Source: Rhynchosporium graminicola
Taxonomy: Eukaryota; Ascomycota; Leotiomycetes; Helotiales; Ploettnerulaceae
Assembly (NCBI GenBank): GCA_900074885.1
Contig: FJUW01000001.1
Location: 62,001 to 126,000 of the forward strand
DNA length: 64,000 nt
Direction of reading: 5' to 3'
Shown here piece by piece: positions 33,669 through 44,293 of the stretch. How positions within the stretch are numbered: the first letter of the stretch is position 1; each line of letters starts with the position of its first letter. A program made the translations under genes and the position numbers. The notes under the pieces are model-generated. The model was not told the DNA's origin and did no database searches. It was given only the letters and a program-made list of their open reading frames with translations.

Positions 33669-34323
33669 AAAACATCTGGACATCTTCTCCATCATCCAGA
33701 ACCGACACTTCGTCGTAACAGGCCGTAATTCCTTCGCCGCACGACTCTACTTCAGCATAAAGCCCTCGTAGCTCAGTCTCTGCATAATTCCTATGCTCCA
33801 GGACCAGCAATCTCGTTCTTCAGATACAAATCCCGCTGTGTATCTTCAGTCCACAGTCAATCTATCGAAGATGAAGTTCTGAACATGTTACTTCCCGGCA
33901 CGGCACGAGACAAGTGCGGAACTTGGACGATGGAATGTCAGGTGCAGGATCTGTTTTCACTTGAATAATGTTGTGGTGCTAAGGACGAGATAGGCAGAAA
34001 GAACGGGTATCCTGAAGGAGATTGAGGAGGATGGTGAATGGGGAGTTCGTGGCTACCTGGGTTGTGGAAAGCTGTCCGAGGACTAAGTGGAAGTTGGTGA
34101 TTGGTATCATATATTGTAAGAGAAATGGGTGAAAATATTGCTAAATGTAGCTGTCGGCATTGGAGAAGGGTCAAGATGGCAGGATGAATAGGTCGACTTG
34201 GTTGTGGAAGCTTTATTGGTTGAAAAAGGGCACTAGATATTGCTGAGGGTCTGTACGAAAGAGGCTTTGGGCATAATCTCAGTGCGGCTTTTCCATGTGA
34301 AGTCTGAGTGTACTAAAAACTAC
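33669..34323. other. Convergent intergenic region between two tentative genes
   Basis: 655 bp. Short protein-like strings appear in different + frames just after 33669 (for example LEKHLDIFSIIQNRHFVV), but stops follow quickly. They may be a missed exon or decayed coding sequence. Nothing is firmly supported. Confidence 0.4.
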
Positions 34324-35000
34324 CTAAACAGTATTGAAGAATGACTCTTCCCTGATACTGAAAGTATCCACGTCCTGCGAGGAGCTATAATAGATGATCC
34401 TTGATAAGACAATTATCGAGAACAGACAAATTGCAAATGACCCCTCTATCAGCCTCCATCCAAGTGCCTTGATTGACACACTTCCCTTCTTTATCCCCTC
34501 CCAATCCCCTTCACTGAATCTATACTCAACCTCCCTCCCCTCACCCTTCACGCACTTCCATTCTACCATATCCATCTGATGCGCAAGTGCCTGAAACGGC
34601 GAATTCCCTGCAAACGTCTCAAAGAAAGCTTCTCCGCATCCATCACCCTCCTCCTCTCCTTCCTGAAACACGAAATTCTAACAAAGCCCGTAACGCTTCT
34701 CGCCCATGCCCTTCCTCGACTCGGAGCTATCAATTATCACTTCAAACCCAGATCCGTAATCTACTTACCCTGAGCGTCCGTAAGTAGAGACATCATTGAT
34801 GCCTCCGAAGCCGATCCGCTCTCTCTTCTCAGCCGTTTCGGACTATAACGAGACACTATACTTTTCACACTTACGCTTGAAAAATCCCCTCTGGCGATTC
34901 CATCGAGGGAGATTCCTGCTATTGATTTACTTGGTGCGTGTGATTGATGGTGAGGGTTGGCAAAGATAGCCTGCGAGGGAAAATGGCATCGGAAAAGCAT
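34324..35000 (-). CDS. Tentative two-exon gene with one membrane segment
   Basis: Exon 1 (35000-34769) starts at an ATG and ends at a strong donor, G|GTAAGT. Exon 2 (34658-34324) follows a 110-nt intron with an AAG acceptor and keeps phase, giving 188 residues. Exon 1 contains a basic Ser-rich stretch (SVSVKSIVSRYSPKRLRR). Exon 2 begins acidic (GEEEGDGCGEAFFETFAG), contains a region HQMDMVEWKCVKGEGREVE, and near its end one hydrophobic segment (SFAICLFSIIVLSRIIYY) that could cross a membrane. No family is recognised. Other acceptors upstream (CAG or TAG) are out of phase, which weakens the model. Expression data would be needed to trust it. Confidence 0.33.
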
Positions 35001-36966
35001 ACCAGGACGGAGGGAGCCTCAGATTTTCAGTGCGGAGATTGCGGATTTGGAGAAGACAGACATGTTGTGGAAATAGTTTAAATTGTTATTTAAGTATGTC
35101 CTGTGTATTGAGGTCGGTTTTTGTTTTGCTCAAGCCAATGCAGTACTTGTACTTCCGTACCTTTGGCGAGAGAGACAAGCGAGGCTATAGGAAAGCTACC
35201 TAGGTACCTAGATACAGAAGCGCAGTCTGGGAGTCTAGAAAACAGGGGGGGTCGGGTGGAACTCTCAGATCTGACCTTGTTATATTGTGGATACTTGTGG
35301 ATACTATCAGTCCGTAGATCAGGGCGTGCGATCAACCTAATTACACGCAAGACTAGTAGGTGATATAAAAAGATTCTTTTCCCAGGATCAAGAACTTAAG
35401 AGCACAGCACAGGAGAGACTCATATACGGGAAGGATGGTAGAATGACTCATCGATGCGAATGCGAAAGAATAATAAATATAATCTCGAACCAGAATATCT
35501 ACAGAAGAATATTCGGTGATGCTTTGTGTACGAGGTACTTGTATGCACTCCCCTGCCAAAAGTACCCACCATGTAAACCACGCCGGCATCTTATCCGTCG
35601 AGGCTTCATTCAGCCCTCATTCATTCAGTCAGGTACACAAAAAGAAAAAGAAAAGTATTGCGAGCGTTGAACTGGCCAGCTTTGCAATAACAAGACGAAA
35701 TTGACATCACCAAATCCCTGGTCGGGACGAGCCGGCAACTCTGCAGAATGAGAATAGCTATCAACCGGAAGGCTTACGAGAGACCTTGGAACGTCGTCTA
35801 GGCATGGTCATTTGAGGCTGGTCGGGCTGGGAAGTCAGCGGGTGTAGTACCTTCAGAATTAGTTCATCGAATACCAAGTGTATAGAGCTTGTCCATGTGG
35901 CGCCAGGGCAATCCGGGTAAAGCTGCACCCTCTGCATAATACAGTACCACCTTGCTTCTTGGGACTTCCAAGGGTACATGGCTATATGTATTCAGTAACT
36001 CCTTCCTTCCGCCTCCGCTTCCGCTTCGTCGTCCACGCACGAGGCACGACTTCATGATAGAATGGAGCGGCCAGGATGCCATTATTCGGTGCGGGGCAAT
36101 AATCATCACCTCCAGACCAAACCCACTGAGGGGGATCGATCAGCTTACCTTACTAATTAGATACTTTCGTACAACTAGGATGTGGAATGGGATCTTCACA
36201 TGCCCGTTCTTTTTTCCGAGTAAACATCTAACCGATCCCACACAATTAGTGTATGACCTTTATCATGACTAAAAACCACTCACTTCATCTCACAATCTGT
36301 GTAGGTATGAGATTTAGATCTGCATATGCGTCCGATCTATCACCGCACCACCACATGATAGATGAAGGGTGAGGCACGGTCGGATATCGCTCGCTCGCTC
36401 ACTCACTGGACCTCCAGCTCACGGGGCACATCTACATCTCAGCTGTGTGCGAGCACGGTCGGGATGCCGCGTGAATGGTTGATTCGTCTTGGTGCTTGCG
36501 CTTGTAACTGGTCTGGTGCTGGTGCTGGTGCTGGTGCTGATGTTTACAGCCAGACCAGACCATTACGCCCGTTCCCCCATCTCCCCCCGTTACAGTAGCC
36601 CGCCAAGCTCTCCACATCCAGCCAAGCAGCTGCTTCTGGGCATCCCTCTACTCAGCCTTGTTTCAACAACCGTATTTCGCGCATACTAGATACCTACACT
36701 AATGAACATCTTTTCCGTTGACCTTCACTTCATCCTTTTTCTCCCCTTCCCGTGCGGAAACAAATATTGTTGTTTATTGAAGGGATCAACAGGCCCTGGG
36801 GAGAGATTTACTCATGATCGTGTGTTCTCTATCCCTCGCTTAACCGGACCTATACCGACTTGTGTAAGAGCTGCTGCGCCACTCGTCACAGAGATCTAGA
36901 CGTCAAGAGTCGAGAGGCGCGACTTTCGAGTCAAGCTCGCCAGAGTGGAGGGCTTTGGAAGCTCCC
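35001..36966. other. Gene-free 2 kb region with a hexamer microsatellite
   Basis: No supported exon. Open frames at 35761-36109 (-) and 35952-36272 (+) show no domain. Positions about 36513-36540 carry four to five tandem copies of GGTGCT. The right end should contain the promoter of the intact BTB gene. Confidence 0.5.
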
Positions 36967-38095
36967 ATGATGGCTTCAAATATGCATGTTTTCGACAAGG
37001 CGGGAGATCTGACCTTCGTTCTGCAAAGTTTGGTGTTGAAAGAGCCGCGGAAGACTAGTTCGTTGTTGTATGTCGAGATCTGGTCGTCTGACCGCCTCTT
37101 GTGTAAAGATGTGCAATGGTTGACATTTCCTAGATCATATAGAAGTTCGAAGAGAAGGAAATTCGCAAATATCTACATGCGTGTCTCTTCAAAACGACTT
37201 ATGAGTGCAAGTCCAGTTTTCAAGGCAATGCTCAAGCACTGCTACAGGGAGGGGAATACTCTCCGTGCTACTGGCAAAGTCGAAGTGCCGTTACCTGATG
37301 ATGACCCTGTTGCTTTTGCTTTGTTAATGGATACTATTCACGGTACCAAAGGAAGAGCTGTTCCCCAAATGAACACTCTGTTCTTGACCAGCCTTGCCAT
37401 ATTGGTAGATAAATACAGGCTTCAGCAGGAAATCGCGACTTCATCTAATTACTGGATTGACTCGTTGCAAGGAGAAATACCAAAAGTCTTCGGTCCAGAT
37501 CTCATGCATTGGCTGTGCATATCTTGGGTGTTTCGAAGACCGACGGAATTCAACATCGTGACGCGAATCGCCGAGCGCGAGAGTCTTGGGCAGGACCTGG
37601 ACACCTTTTCGCCGGCGCTGAACGCAAACCTTCCCATACCACAAAGAGTAATAGGTAGGTAGCAAAACGACAACTTGACTGATCTCAAAGGGCTGACTTG
37701 AAACAGACAGCATACTGTCGAGGCGGATAAAAGCAATCCGGAATTGCTTAGATGTCATCGGACGATATATCGACATGTTGCAACTTTCATCGCCACGATG
37801 TACGTCGAGCCGCAACGAGTCGCACAGGTATACGTGTAATAACGTACTTCTCGGCTCATTGTTGGAGAGTTCGACAAGCCTCGGACTGTGGCCACCAGCA
37901 GATGCGCCATATCCAGATCTGAATTTCAGGTTCGTGGCTCATGAGGTGATGCAGATCAGGATCGTGTCCTTTTGTAGTAAGATGGGCTTCACCAACCAAC
38001 CCGCTGGTTCTCATGGAGTGAAGGCGGAAATGACCGCGGCTATCGGGAAACTCAAAACGAGATACTCGGGGCTTTATTTGAAGGATTTTGGTTAG
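36967..38095 (+). CDS. BTB/POZ-like fungal protein
   Basis: Two exons, 36967-37654 and 37707-38095, separated by a 52-nt intron (donor GTAGGT, acceptor AAACAG, branch GCTGAC), give 358 residues. The first in-frame ATG is 36967. The BTB-like core contains FDKAGDLTFVLQ, then MRVSSKRLMSASPVFKAML, the usual SSK-x-L-x-x-ASPVFxxML signature of fungal BTB proteins, followed by EVPLPDDDPVAFALLMDTIHG and a Cul3-box-like helical part (LAILVDKYRL). After the intron the protein continues with LSRRIKAIRNCLDVIGRYID and CNNVLLGSLLES. Such proteins are numerous in filamentous fungi and are thought to mediate protein-protein contacts, some as ubiquitin-ligase adaptors; no specific role can be given. The broken copy at 30798-31941 has the same blocks in the same order. 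Confidence 0.77.
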
Positions 38096-38992
38096 GAGAG
38101 GAAAGGATGTATAAATAATATTAGTGCTCGATTCCAAGGTGGAGTACATCTCCTCTATTTTTCAGGTTCAAGGTTCCGACCAGAGGATGACAGTTGGCGA
38201 ACTGCTGGTTTCAATTAACAAGAGAACACGCCTCTAGTAGATAGAATAGTAAGCTATTGCCGATGATTGCGTAAATCCGAGGTCCCGACTATCTTGAATA
38301 GACTAGCATACGACCTGATCGAACATGTTGATGAAGCTATTTAGGCTGAAGGAACTCGCTAAGTACATGAAGAATGAATGTGTCCAACGATTCTCCATCT
38401 GGCCTACTGACGGCTATCGCTTGTTTAGTATAGAGCATTGGCTTGACTACTCTGGGGGGTCAGGCGGAAAGGCCTCCGTGAAATTTTTATGTTTATAAAA
38501 ACTCGTCAATAGGCAACCCACTGTTTAGAAGGCTTCACAGCGATTTAATAATCTCTAACTTGGTCCTGTGATAGTCATCTATCCCGTAATAGTACGCCGT
38601 GGGAATCTTTGCGGCGGTAAGCTCTACCCTAATGTAAAATTAAGACATTATCATATGTAGGTCTAGGACTTAGCTATTCAGTAAGTCTTTCTGAGAGACC
38701 TTATATTAAGATCCTAGTACCAAAGCATCGTAATCTTGTCACCACGAGTACAAATAGTTCGAGCAGTTCATAAACGTTACGTCTGGACTCGAACTTATGT
38801 TCGAAAAGAGCCTAGTTTGAAGTGACTACCACACAGCTGAATTTAGCAGCTAGCTAGAAAAAATTGTCGACTAGCTTCTACCTTCGCTCCTCCCTTTCTG
38901 ATCCTGTTACAAGTCGTCTCAAGAATCGTAATTCGAGTTTCCCAGCCTCTGAACTTCACTACACATTCTACAGAATAGAGAAACTCTCCGAA
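38096..38992. other. AT-rich intergenic region
   Basis: 897 bp, clearly richer in A/T than the neighbouring genes, with a short inverted repeat TTTTTAT-GTT-TATAAAAA at about 38486-38503 (one mismatch). No gene. It could be an eroded repeat relic; the right end is the leader of the gene at 38993. Confidence 0.5.
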
Positions 38993-40357
38993 ATGGATAC
39001 TTCGTCATCAGAAACACCAGTCCCTCAGCTCACACTCTCCCGAACCCGGCCTCGAGCGGATACAAAAAGCTTGCTCGGAGCGCACTATCAAGAACTGATC
39101 CCAGATCAAAGAATCGATCTTCTGCCACCTGGAATCGAGAGTGATTACACACGAGAAAGGCTCCTGAAGTCTCTCGCCTATGCAGATGCACTGTTGCGCA
39201 CCAAGCACAGGAAGTTGTCGCCTATCGGCGGTAGAGCTCTATTGCTCTACAAGGATGCTGTAGCAACGCTATTAGACATGGAGGAAGGGGACATAACAGG
39301 AGATATGGAGGACGATTTCGAACTCATCAAAGACGAGTCCCTTGCTTTGATACGAACACACGAGGAAGCGGTTCAATTCCGAGCATGTTTGAACTTAGTT
39401 CGGCCTCTGAACAACGCAACTCTTTATGAATCCATTATCGCTTTACAGAAGACAGCTTTCTACGCACGGTATGGAGATGTATTCGCCCAAGTTTGCGGCT
39501 CTATACGAGCCGAAGCCGAAGCGAGGAAGATTCATGGTTGGGAGGCTCTTGTGAAATCTTATTGGACGGAGATACAAGCAAAAATTACCACGGAACGCGA
39601 CATCTGGAAAAAAGCCATGTGTGGAGAAGAGGAACTTGACGGGCGTTGTCCAATTCATATAGCAATCTCCGAAGTATGCACAGCTGGAGGATTCAATTTT
39701 ACCGAAACATTAACAATTGTACATCACTATGCGATCCGGAACGAAGTTGTACATTCAAACTTCGAAGAAATGATCAGGAAAGGCCACTTCAATGACCTGT
39801 CAGCACAACTTCATCGGGATTTATATAATATCCCAAAGGTTATCGCATTCTCCGAAGGCTTACAGGCTAAGCTTATGATGAAGATAGTCCGAGCTATGAC
39901 TGCAAAGTGGTTCATAATTGATCCAGAGCTGGAAGATACAGTCCAAACGTGGGTTCCCTCGGCTGCACTTCTGGAATATCATAAAAAGCTCAAAGCTGGC
40001 ATGTTAGGAGGCGAAGGATACAAGAAGATGATGGGTGATATAGCAAGACAGGTGGCGAAGAATGCTCGAGAGGAAAAGAAGCAGAAAGAGCTTCTTGAAG
40101 GCGTCGAGTCGAATTGGGGTCTATCGGAGGGCGCGATCTCAGCAAAGAAGAAGAGGGTAGCCTCGGCATCATTCAAAGCAGAAGTGCAAGAGATGAAGAA
40201 GAGGAGAAAGCTATATGACGGGCTTATGAACATGGCGGATGGCCTTAAGACCAGGGCGAATGCATACGTCGAGGAGTATGGCTCTTTGGAATCTCCACCA
40301 ACTGTCGTGAAAGATACGTTGTTAGATAGTTCGGAGGAGTGGACTGAAACAATGTAG
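38993..40357 (+). CDS. Orphan 454-residue protein, mostly helical
   Basis: A single exon of 454 residues from ATG 38993, the first ATG in a frame that opens earlier. I recognise no family. The N-terminus is short and Ser/Thr-rich. From about residue 50 to 360 it looks globular and mostly alpha-helical, with an evenly mixed composition (for example RERLLKSLAYADALLRTKHR and FNFTETLTIVHHYAIRNEVV). From about 365 to 430 it is rich in Lys/Glu, with coiled-coil-like character and basic clusters (KNAREEKKQKELLEG, AKKKRVASASFKAEVQEMKK). It ends with an acidic tail. A full-length intact frame supports a working gene, yet it sits alone between AT-rich spacers, as lineage-specific genes often do. A nuclear or cytosolic location is a guess from the basic clusters. 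Confidence 0.72.
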   Translation: MDTSSSETPVPQLTLSRTRPRADTKSLLGAHYQELIPDQRIDLLPPGIESDYTRERLLKSLAYADALLRTKHRKLSPIGGRALLLYKDAVATLLDMEEGDITGDMEDDFELIKDESLALIRTHEEAVQFRACLNLVRPLNNATLYESIIALQKTAFYARYGDVFAQVCGSIRAEAEARKIHGWEALVKSYWTEIQAKITTERDIWKKAMCGEEELDGRCPIHIAISEVCTAGGFNFTETLTIVHHYAIRNEVVHSNFEEMIRKGHFNDLSAQLHRDLYNIPKVIAFSEGLQAKLMMKIVRAMTAKWFIIDPELEDTVQTWVPSAALLEYHKKLKAGMLGGEGYKKMMGDIARQVAKNAREEKKQKELLEGVESNWGLSEGAISAKKKRVASASFKAEVQEMKKRRKLYDGLMNMADGLKTRANAYVEEYGSLESPPTVVKDTLLDSSEEWTETM

Positions 40358-41413
40358 AAGGACAACAAGGCATGTAGCGTTTTTAGCTCTCTCACTCACA
40401 ACGAGCTTTTCGCTTCGACTGTAAGAACAAAAAGGTAGCCTGTGAGAAGAATAAAAAATCTCTAGATCCCATGAGAGTATAAATCCTACCAATCCTCCTT
40501 GAAAAGAAACTTCTAAGAACTCCGACTAGTAAAACTGGTATTCATTAGTAGTTTAGATACGATATACTTTAACCTAGCGTTACTTTTAGATACTGCTGAT
40601 AATATAGATAAGCTTATTTGCGAAGTTCCTACTGTAGCAAGGATAGCATCCCTCTTTGTGAATGAATACAGAGATATCATTCGGCGTGCTTCCGGAAAAA
40701 CTTTCTCGCCAAAAGTTTAAGACTCTTATTAATCTTATTTACCTTAGGGATATCCGAGCCTAATTGGAACAAATTCAATAGATACTCGCTTTGACTTGGT
40801 ATCTATTCTTCTTTTATTATAGATTTTTGACAATATTACTATTTCTTTTATCTATGGGATCATGAACTATGTCTTTCATTACTTTTCGAGTTCACAAATA
40901 GACAAGCTCGGGGGCGCATCATATCACATAGAAGATTAAAGAGAGTTAGAGTCGGATTTTTATTTTATAAAATAATATAAAGGAAAGTGTTATTCAAAGA
41001 GCTCTTTTAGATGATAATGACAATTTCGAGGCCGGTGTTTCTAAATTTAGTTCAGCGCTTTGATTTATCGGGGGCTATTTCGGACTTCTCTTTATATGAC
41101 TAGTCTCTAAATCTAGGGTATCACCACTAAAAGCCAGCCTTCAGCTGGGTCATGGTTAAGCGGAATGAAACAGAAGCCCTTGAATTTTATAGACAACAGA
41201 AACGTCAAAGTCTACCACCAGAGAAGGAACAAAAAAAGACAAAGGAGAGTATGGGCGAGCTAAAGGGCACCCGAATTCTCCTCAACACCTTGACACACAA
41301 TATATATGAAGAATTGAACCCCATCTTGATCCCACTCCTTATGTCTTAAAAACTCATTTATGGCTTCCAAATATGTCTTCTATATTTAAGGTTATGCTAT
41401 TTTCCACTTTCCT
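40358..41413. other. AT-rich intergenic region, possible degraded repeat
   Basis: 1.06 kb between convergent genes. About 40500-41100 is strongly A/T-rich with runs such as TTTATTTTATAAAATAATAT near 40960 and no open frame of note. The composition is what a mutated (RIP-type) repeat remnant would give, but I see no terminal repeats or transposase trace. Confidence 0.5.
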
Positions 41414-42384
41414 TTAGTCATCAATTGCAAGAACAACTCTCGCTCCATCATCAACTTGTTCTATAACGAAATCAGCGAATTCAGCATTACTATCAGAGAC
41501 ACGATATATAGACCTACCTTCCAGATACTTTGTCACCGCTCCATAATCCTTACAAACTTCACCCGAGCGGTCAGTACTAGTACAGATCCGAGTAAGTGTA
41601 ATACCCATGAAAATAGGAACATACCATGTCTGCCATTCCAAGCAGGATCTAATGCCTCCTCATGCCAATCATCTGGCTTATGTGGCTCCAGAGCCAAATC
41701 CGCAGAGCACATAACCGCCTGTCGCAAATAGTCCACACAATGCATGAAATGAAAATGCCAATCTTCCCGTAGAACATTCTCTTTAAGAGGTTCTGTGGTG
41801 TTAAGGACTACGCCGGAGAAGGTCCGCGCCATCATGTAGATACAGTGTAGTTGGTGCGTCATAGACGTGGTGTAGAAGGTGACCGTTGGATCGGAGATGG
41901 GGCGGCCTGTATTATAGGGCATGATTGTGTTCCATAGGGCGAGGGTTGAGGGTTCGAAGAATTGTGTTGCGTTAAGAGGGGCGAAGAGAGGATCTGCTGA
42001 GAATTTGTTTGTGATGGTTGGGACTAAATAGCTATAAGTATATGATCAATTGCTTCTAGGGGGAGGGGGGGCTAACATACACGTTGGACTGGCTTTAGTA
42101 TAGTCTCCTCCAACTTGCCAAGCTGCAGGAGAGATATTCGGCTGTCTTCGTTCGTGCCATAGAAGGAGCAGAAGTATAACAATTACAAGTAGTAAGAAAG
42201 TATCTAATAGCCATCGACAGGATATGAAATTAGCTATAAAAGACTCGCTCGTTGAATTTCTGTGGTGATGTAATAGCTTTTCGTCTCCCATCAGAGATTC
42301 GTCGAACTCGGTGACTGAGATAGATTCATCATAATCGTGTCCTTCGGTCGCATCCAGCTTCTTGTAAATATTGGGTGAGTCCAT
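41414..42384 (-). CDS. UstYa-like oxidase (DUF3328 family)
   Basis: Three exons, 42384-42081, 42023-41625 and 41556-41414, give 281 residues. The introns are 57 and 68 nt; the second has a CTGAC branch and an AAG acceptor. After a cytosolic acidic N-terminus comes one membrane helix (about 60-80, LLDTFLLLVIVILLLLLW), then a lumenal domain. Both HxxHC motifs that define the family are present, HQLHC at about 158-162 and HFMHC at about 193-197, followed by HVCKDYGAVTKYLE, the usual closing block. UstYa-type proteins catalyse oxidative ring formation or C-H functionalisation in ribosomal peptides (ustiloxin, asperipin, cyclochlorotine relatives). No precursor peptide or other pathway enzyme is visible nearby, so the substrate is unknown. 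The gene is intact and sits in an AT-rich island. Confidence 0.86.
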
Positions 42385-44293
42385 AGTCAAAATTATAGAA
42401 AACTTTCTCTCAGATAGTGATTGAACAACTTTCTAGTTCTTCTTTAGACCTTAAAGAAAGTCGAGAAGAAGCAAAGGGAACACCTTGGTAAATAACCACG
42501 CCGTGAATTTTAACTTTTGGGAGAAGGTCTCGGGCTAGTGTTATGATGTTTCAAAACATGAGTTGTCGCGCGAAACATGTGGTGTCGCGCGATATTGGGA
42601 CGGGCATCGAGTAAGCGAGAAACGGCGCGAAATGCTATTCCTCATTGCTTCACTTAGGGCGGAAACGCCCCTCCACATCAGTGCTTCTTACTGGCAGAGC
42701 CAGGAGCAATGCATCCGAAGTGTCATGCAGATATACTATGAATACTGTCAATCACGACCATAAAATAATGATCAGAACTAATAAGGTTACCTAGGTATTC
42801 TTGGGCTGATTATACGGCCCATCAGAATCAAGTATATTCTCAAGGTATACAGATAGAAGTTTTGCAAGAGCCTTGCCTGTGACATTTCTCGAACAGCGAC
42901 TAGAACTTCGTTGTAAGCGGCAGGATCCTTCTTGATCACTGGTGAAATGGGGTAACATTGGGGTTCGTAACAGGTGGACTAGAGAACTGAAATTAGCATA
43001 GTATTAGGGGGAAATAGAAGCAGTTAGAGCAATTCTAAAATTGCTCCATCTTGGGTTGAGCCTCATATTCTCTTGCTGTACTTACGATCTAAACGGTCAC
43101 CAGGGCGGTTAGCTGCGACTTAGCTGCGCTGCTGCAGCGCCTGTATCCTTCATATACCTACCTTACTTCGTTACCAACGGTGCGGAGCTCACAGAAAGGT
43201 AATACGAGGTTCGGGCATGTTGGAATGTTGATAAAGATTGCTGTCCAACATCTGATAGGTCGAATGACCGCTTAGACTCTACTCTGTTTTGCGGTGTATC
43301 TCACAAGTCCATACTGTACAGTACCCACCCAATTATTCTTTACTGACTTGTCGCTCACCCTCAGCCTTGTTTAAGGGATTAGAAGTAATACAAATTAGTA
43401 GGCGGCGTCAGCAATTGAGCAAAGCTGGAAATATGGATCCCCTGCCACGAACTTCCGGAACCGATTGAAAGGTCATGAGGCCGTAACGCTACCCGCACGT
43501 TAGAAGAGCCCTGTATCAGGCACCGATGCCACTTTCCTGCTTAGATTTAAGCGAGTTTCTCCCTCCTAGAAGCTATAATCTTCTATCAAGCTACAAGGAT
43601 TGACACTATTTATATAGTTAATCATAGACACTATATCTCATGTTTAATTAGTCCGATTCGAATATACTTTTCGGATTTTTTTTTCCGGAAGTAGTTTCGT
43701 ATTGTAATTAATCACTTTTGGAACCTTTAGACGTATATCTTTCAGTCATATGCTTAGCGAGCAAAAGCGGCATGCGCGTGTCTTGGTGCGATATGTGTGT
43801 ACGGTGGTATGCCTCGTGGTTTTATGAGCTTTTAATCGATTCCGAACAATGGAAAGAACTCCAAAGCCCCTCTGAGAAGGCCACTTAACTGCTCCCGGAC
43901 GAGCTGCGTATCATGCGGTGGTACTCGTCATTTAATTTTTCTTCATTTCTTCATTTAACCTTCCAACCAGTCTTATGATAGTCCAGTACCAGAGAAAATT
44001 CGGATGACTTCGCAAATTAGACTGGAGGCAAGTTTCCTTTGAATGCTTAGGGAGCGACTCATCAGCATATTATTCATAAGCATTACTCTCGTGCAATTGT
44101 TCTACCGAACTTGGTTTCGTGGCCAAGTCAAAAGTGAATGTGCTTCAGCATCACGTTTTGCGTAGAAGGCTTCTAACCACTTTAAGCTTAGCTCAGCCTT
44201 GTGAAGGAACTTTTTTTATGCGATGCGATAACATTTTGAAGCTTCGCTGCAGATTTGCAATCGGTCAAGTGTGGAACACAACAAGCCTGCAAG
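42385..44293. promoter_or_regulatory. Divergent upstream region of the UstYa-like gene and UTP15
   Basis: 1.9 kb. The left end carries the UstYa-like promoter with its tandem palindromic repeat (separate entry). About 43550-43750 is strongly A/T-rich with near-repeated ATAGACACTAT / TTGACACTAT strings. No coding exon is supported. Confidence 0.5.
42554..42591. repeat. Two tandem 19-bp units with TCGCGCGA palindrome
   Basis: Units 42554-42572 and 42573-42591 match at 17 of 19 positions. Each contains AAACATG and GTCGCGCG, and with the following A each carries the perfect 8-bp palindrome TCGCGCGA. They lie 170-208 bp upstream of the UstYa-like start codon and stand out in an A/T-rich setting. 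The 19-bp spacing puts the palindromes on nearly the same helix face. A related CGGCGCGAAA occurs at about 42624. They are a candidate transcription-factor site. Confidence 0.7.

Noticed and set aside
36362..36689. Overlapping open frames with Gly-Ala or Leu-Val repeats
   Set aside because: Produced by the GGTGCT microsatellite read in different frames.
37441..37815. Antisense frames over the intact BTB gene
   Set aside because: Shadows of the real exon; the plus-strand protein has clear family motifs.
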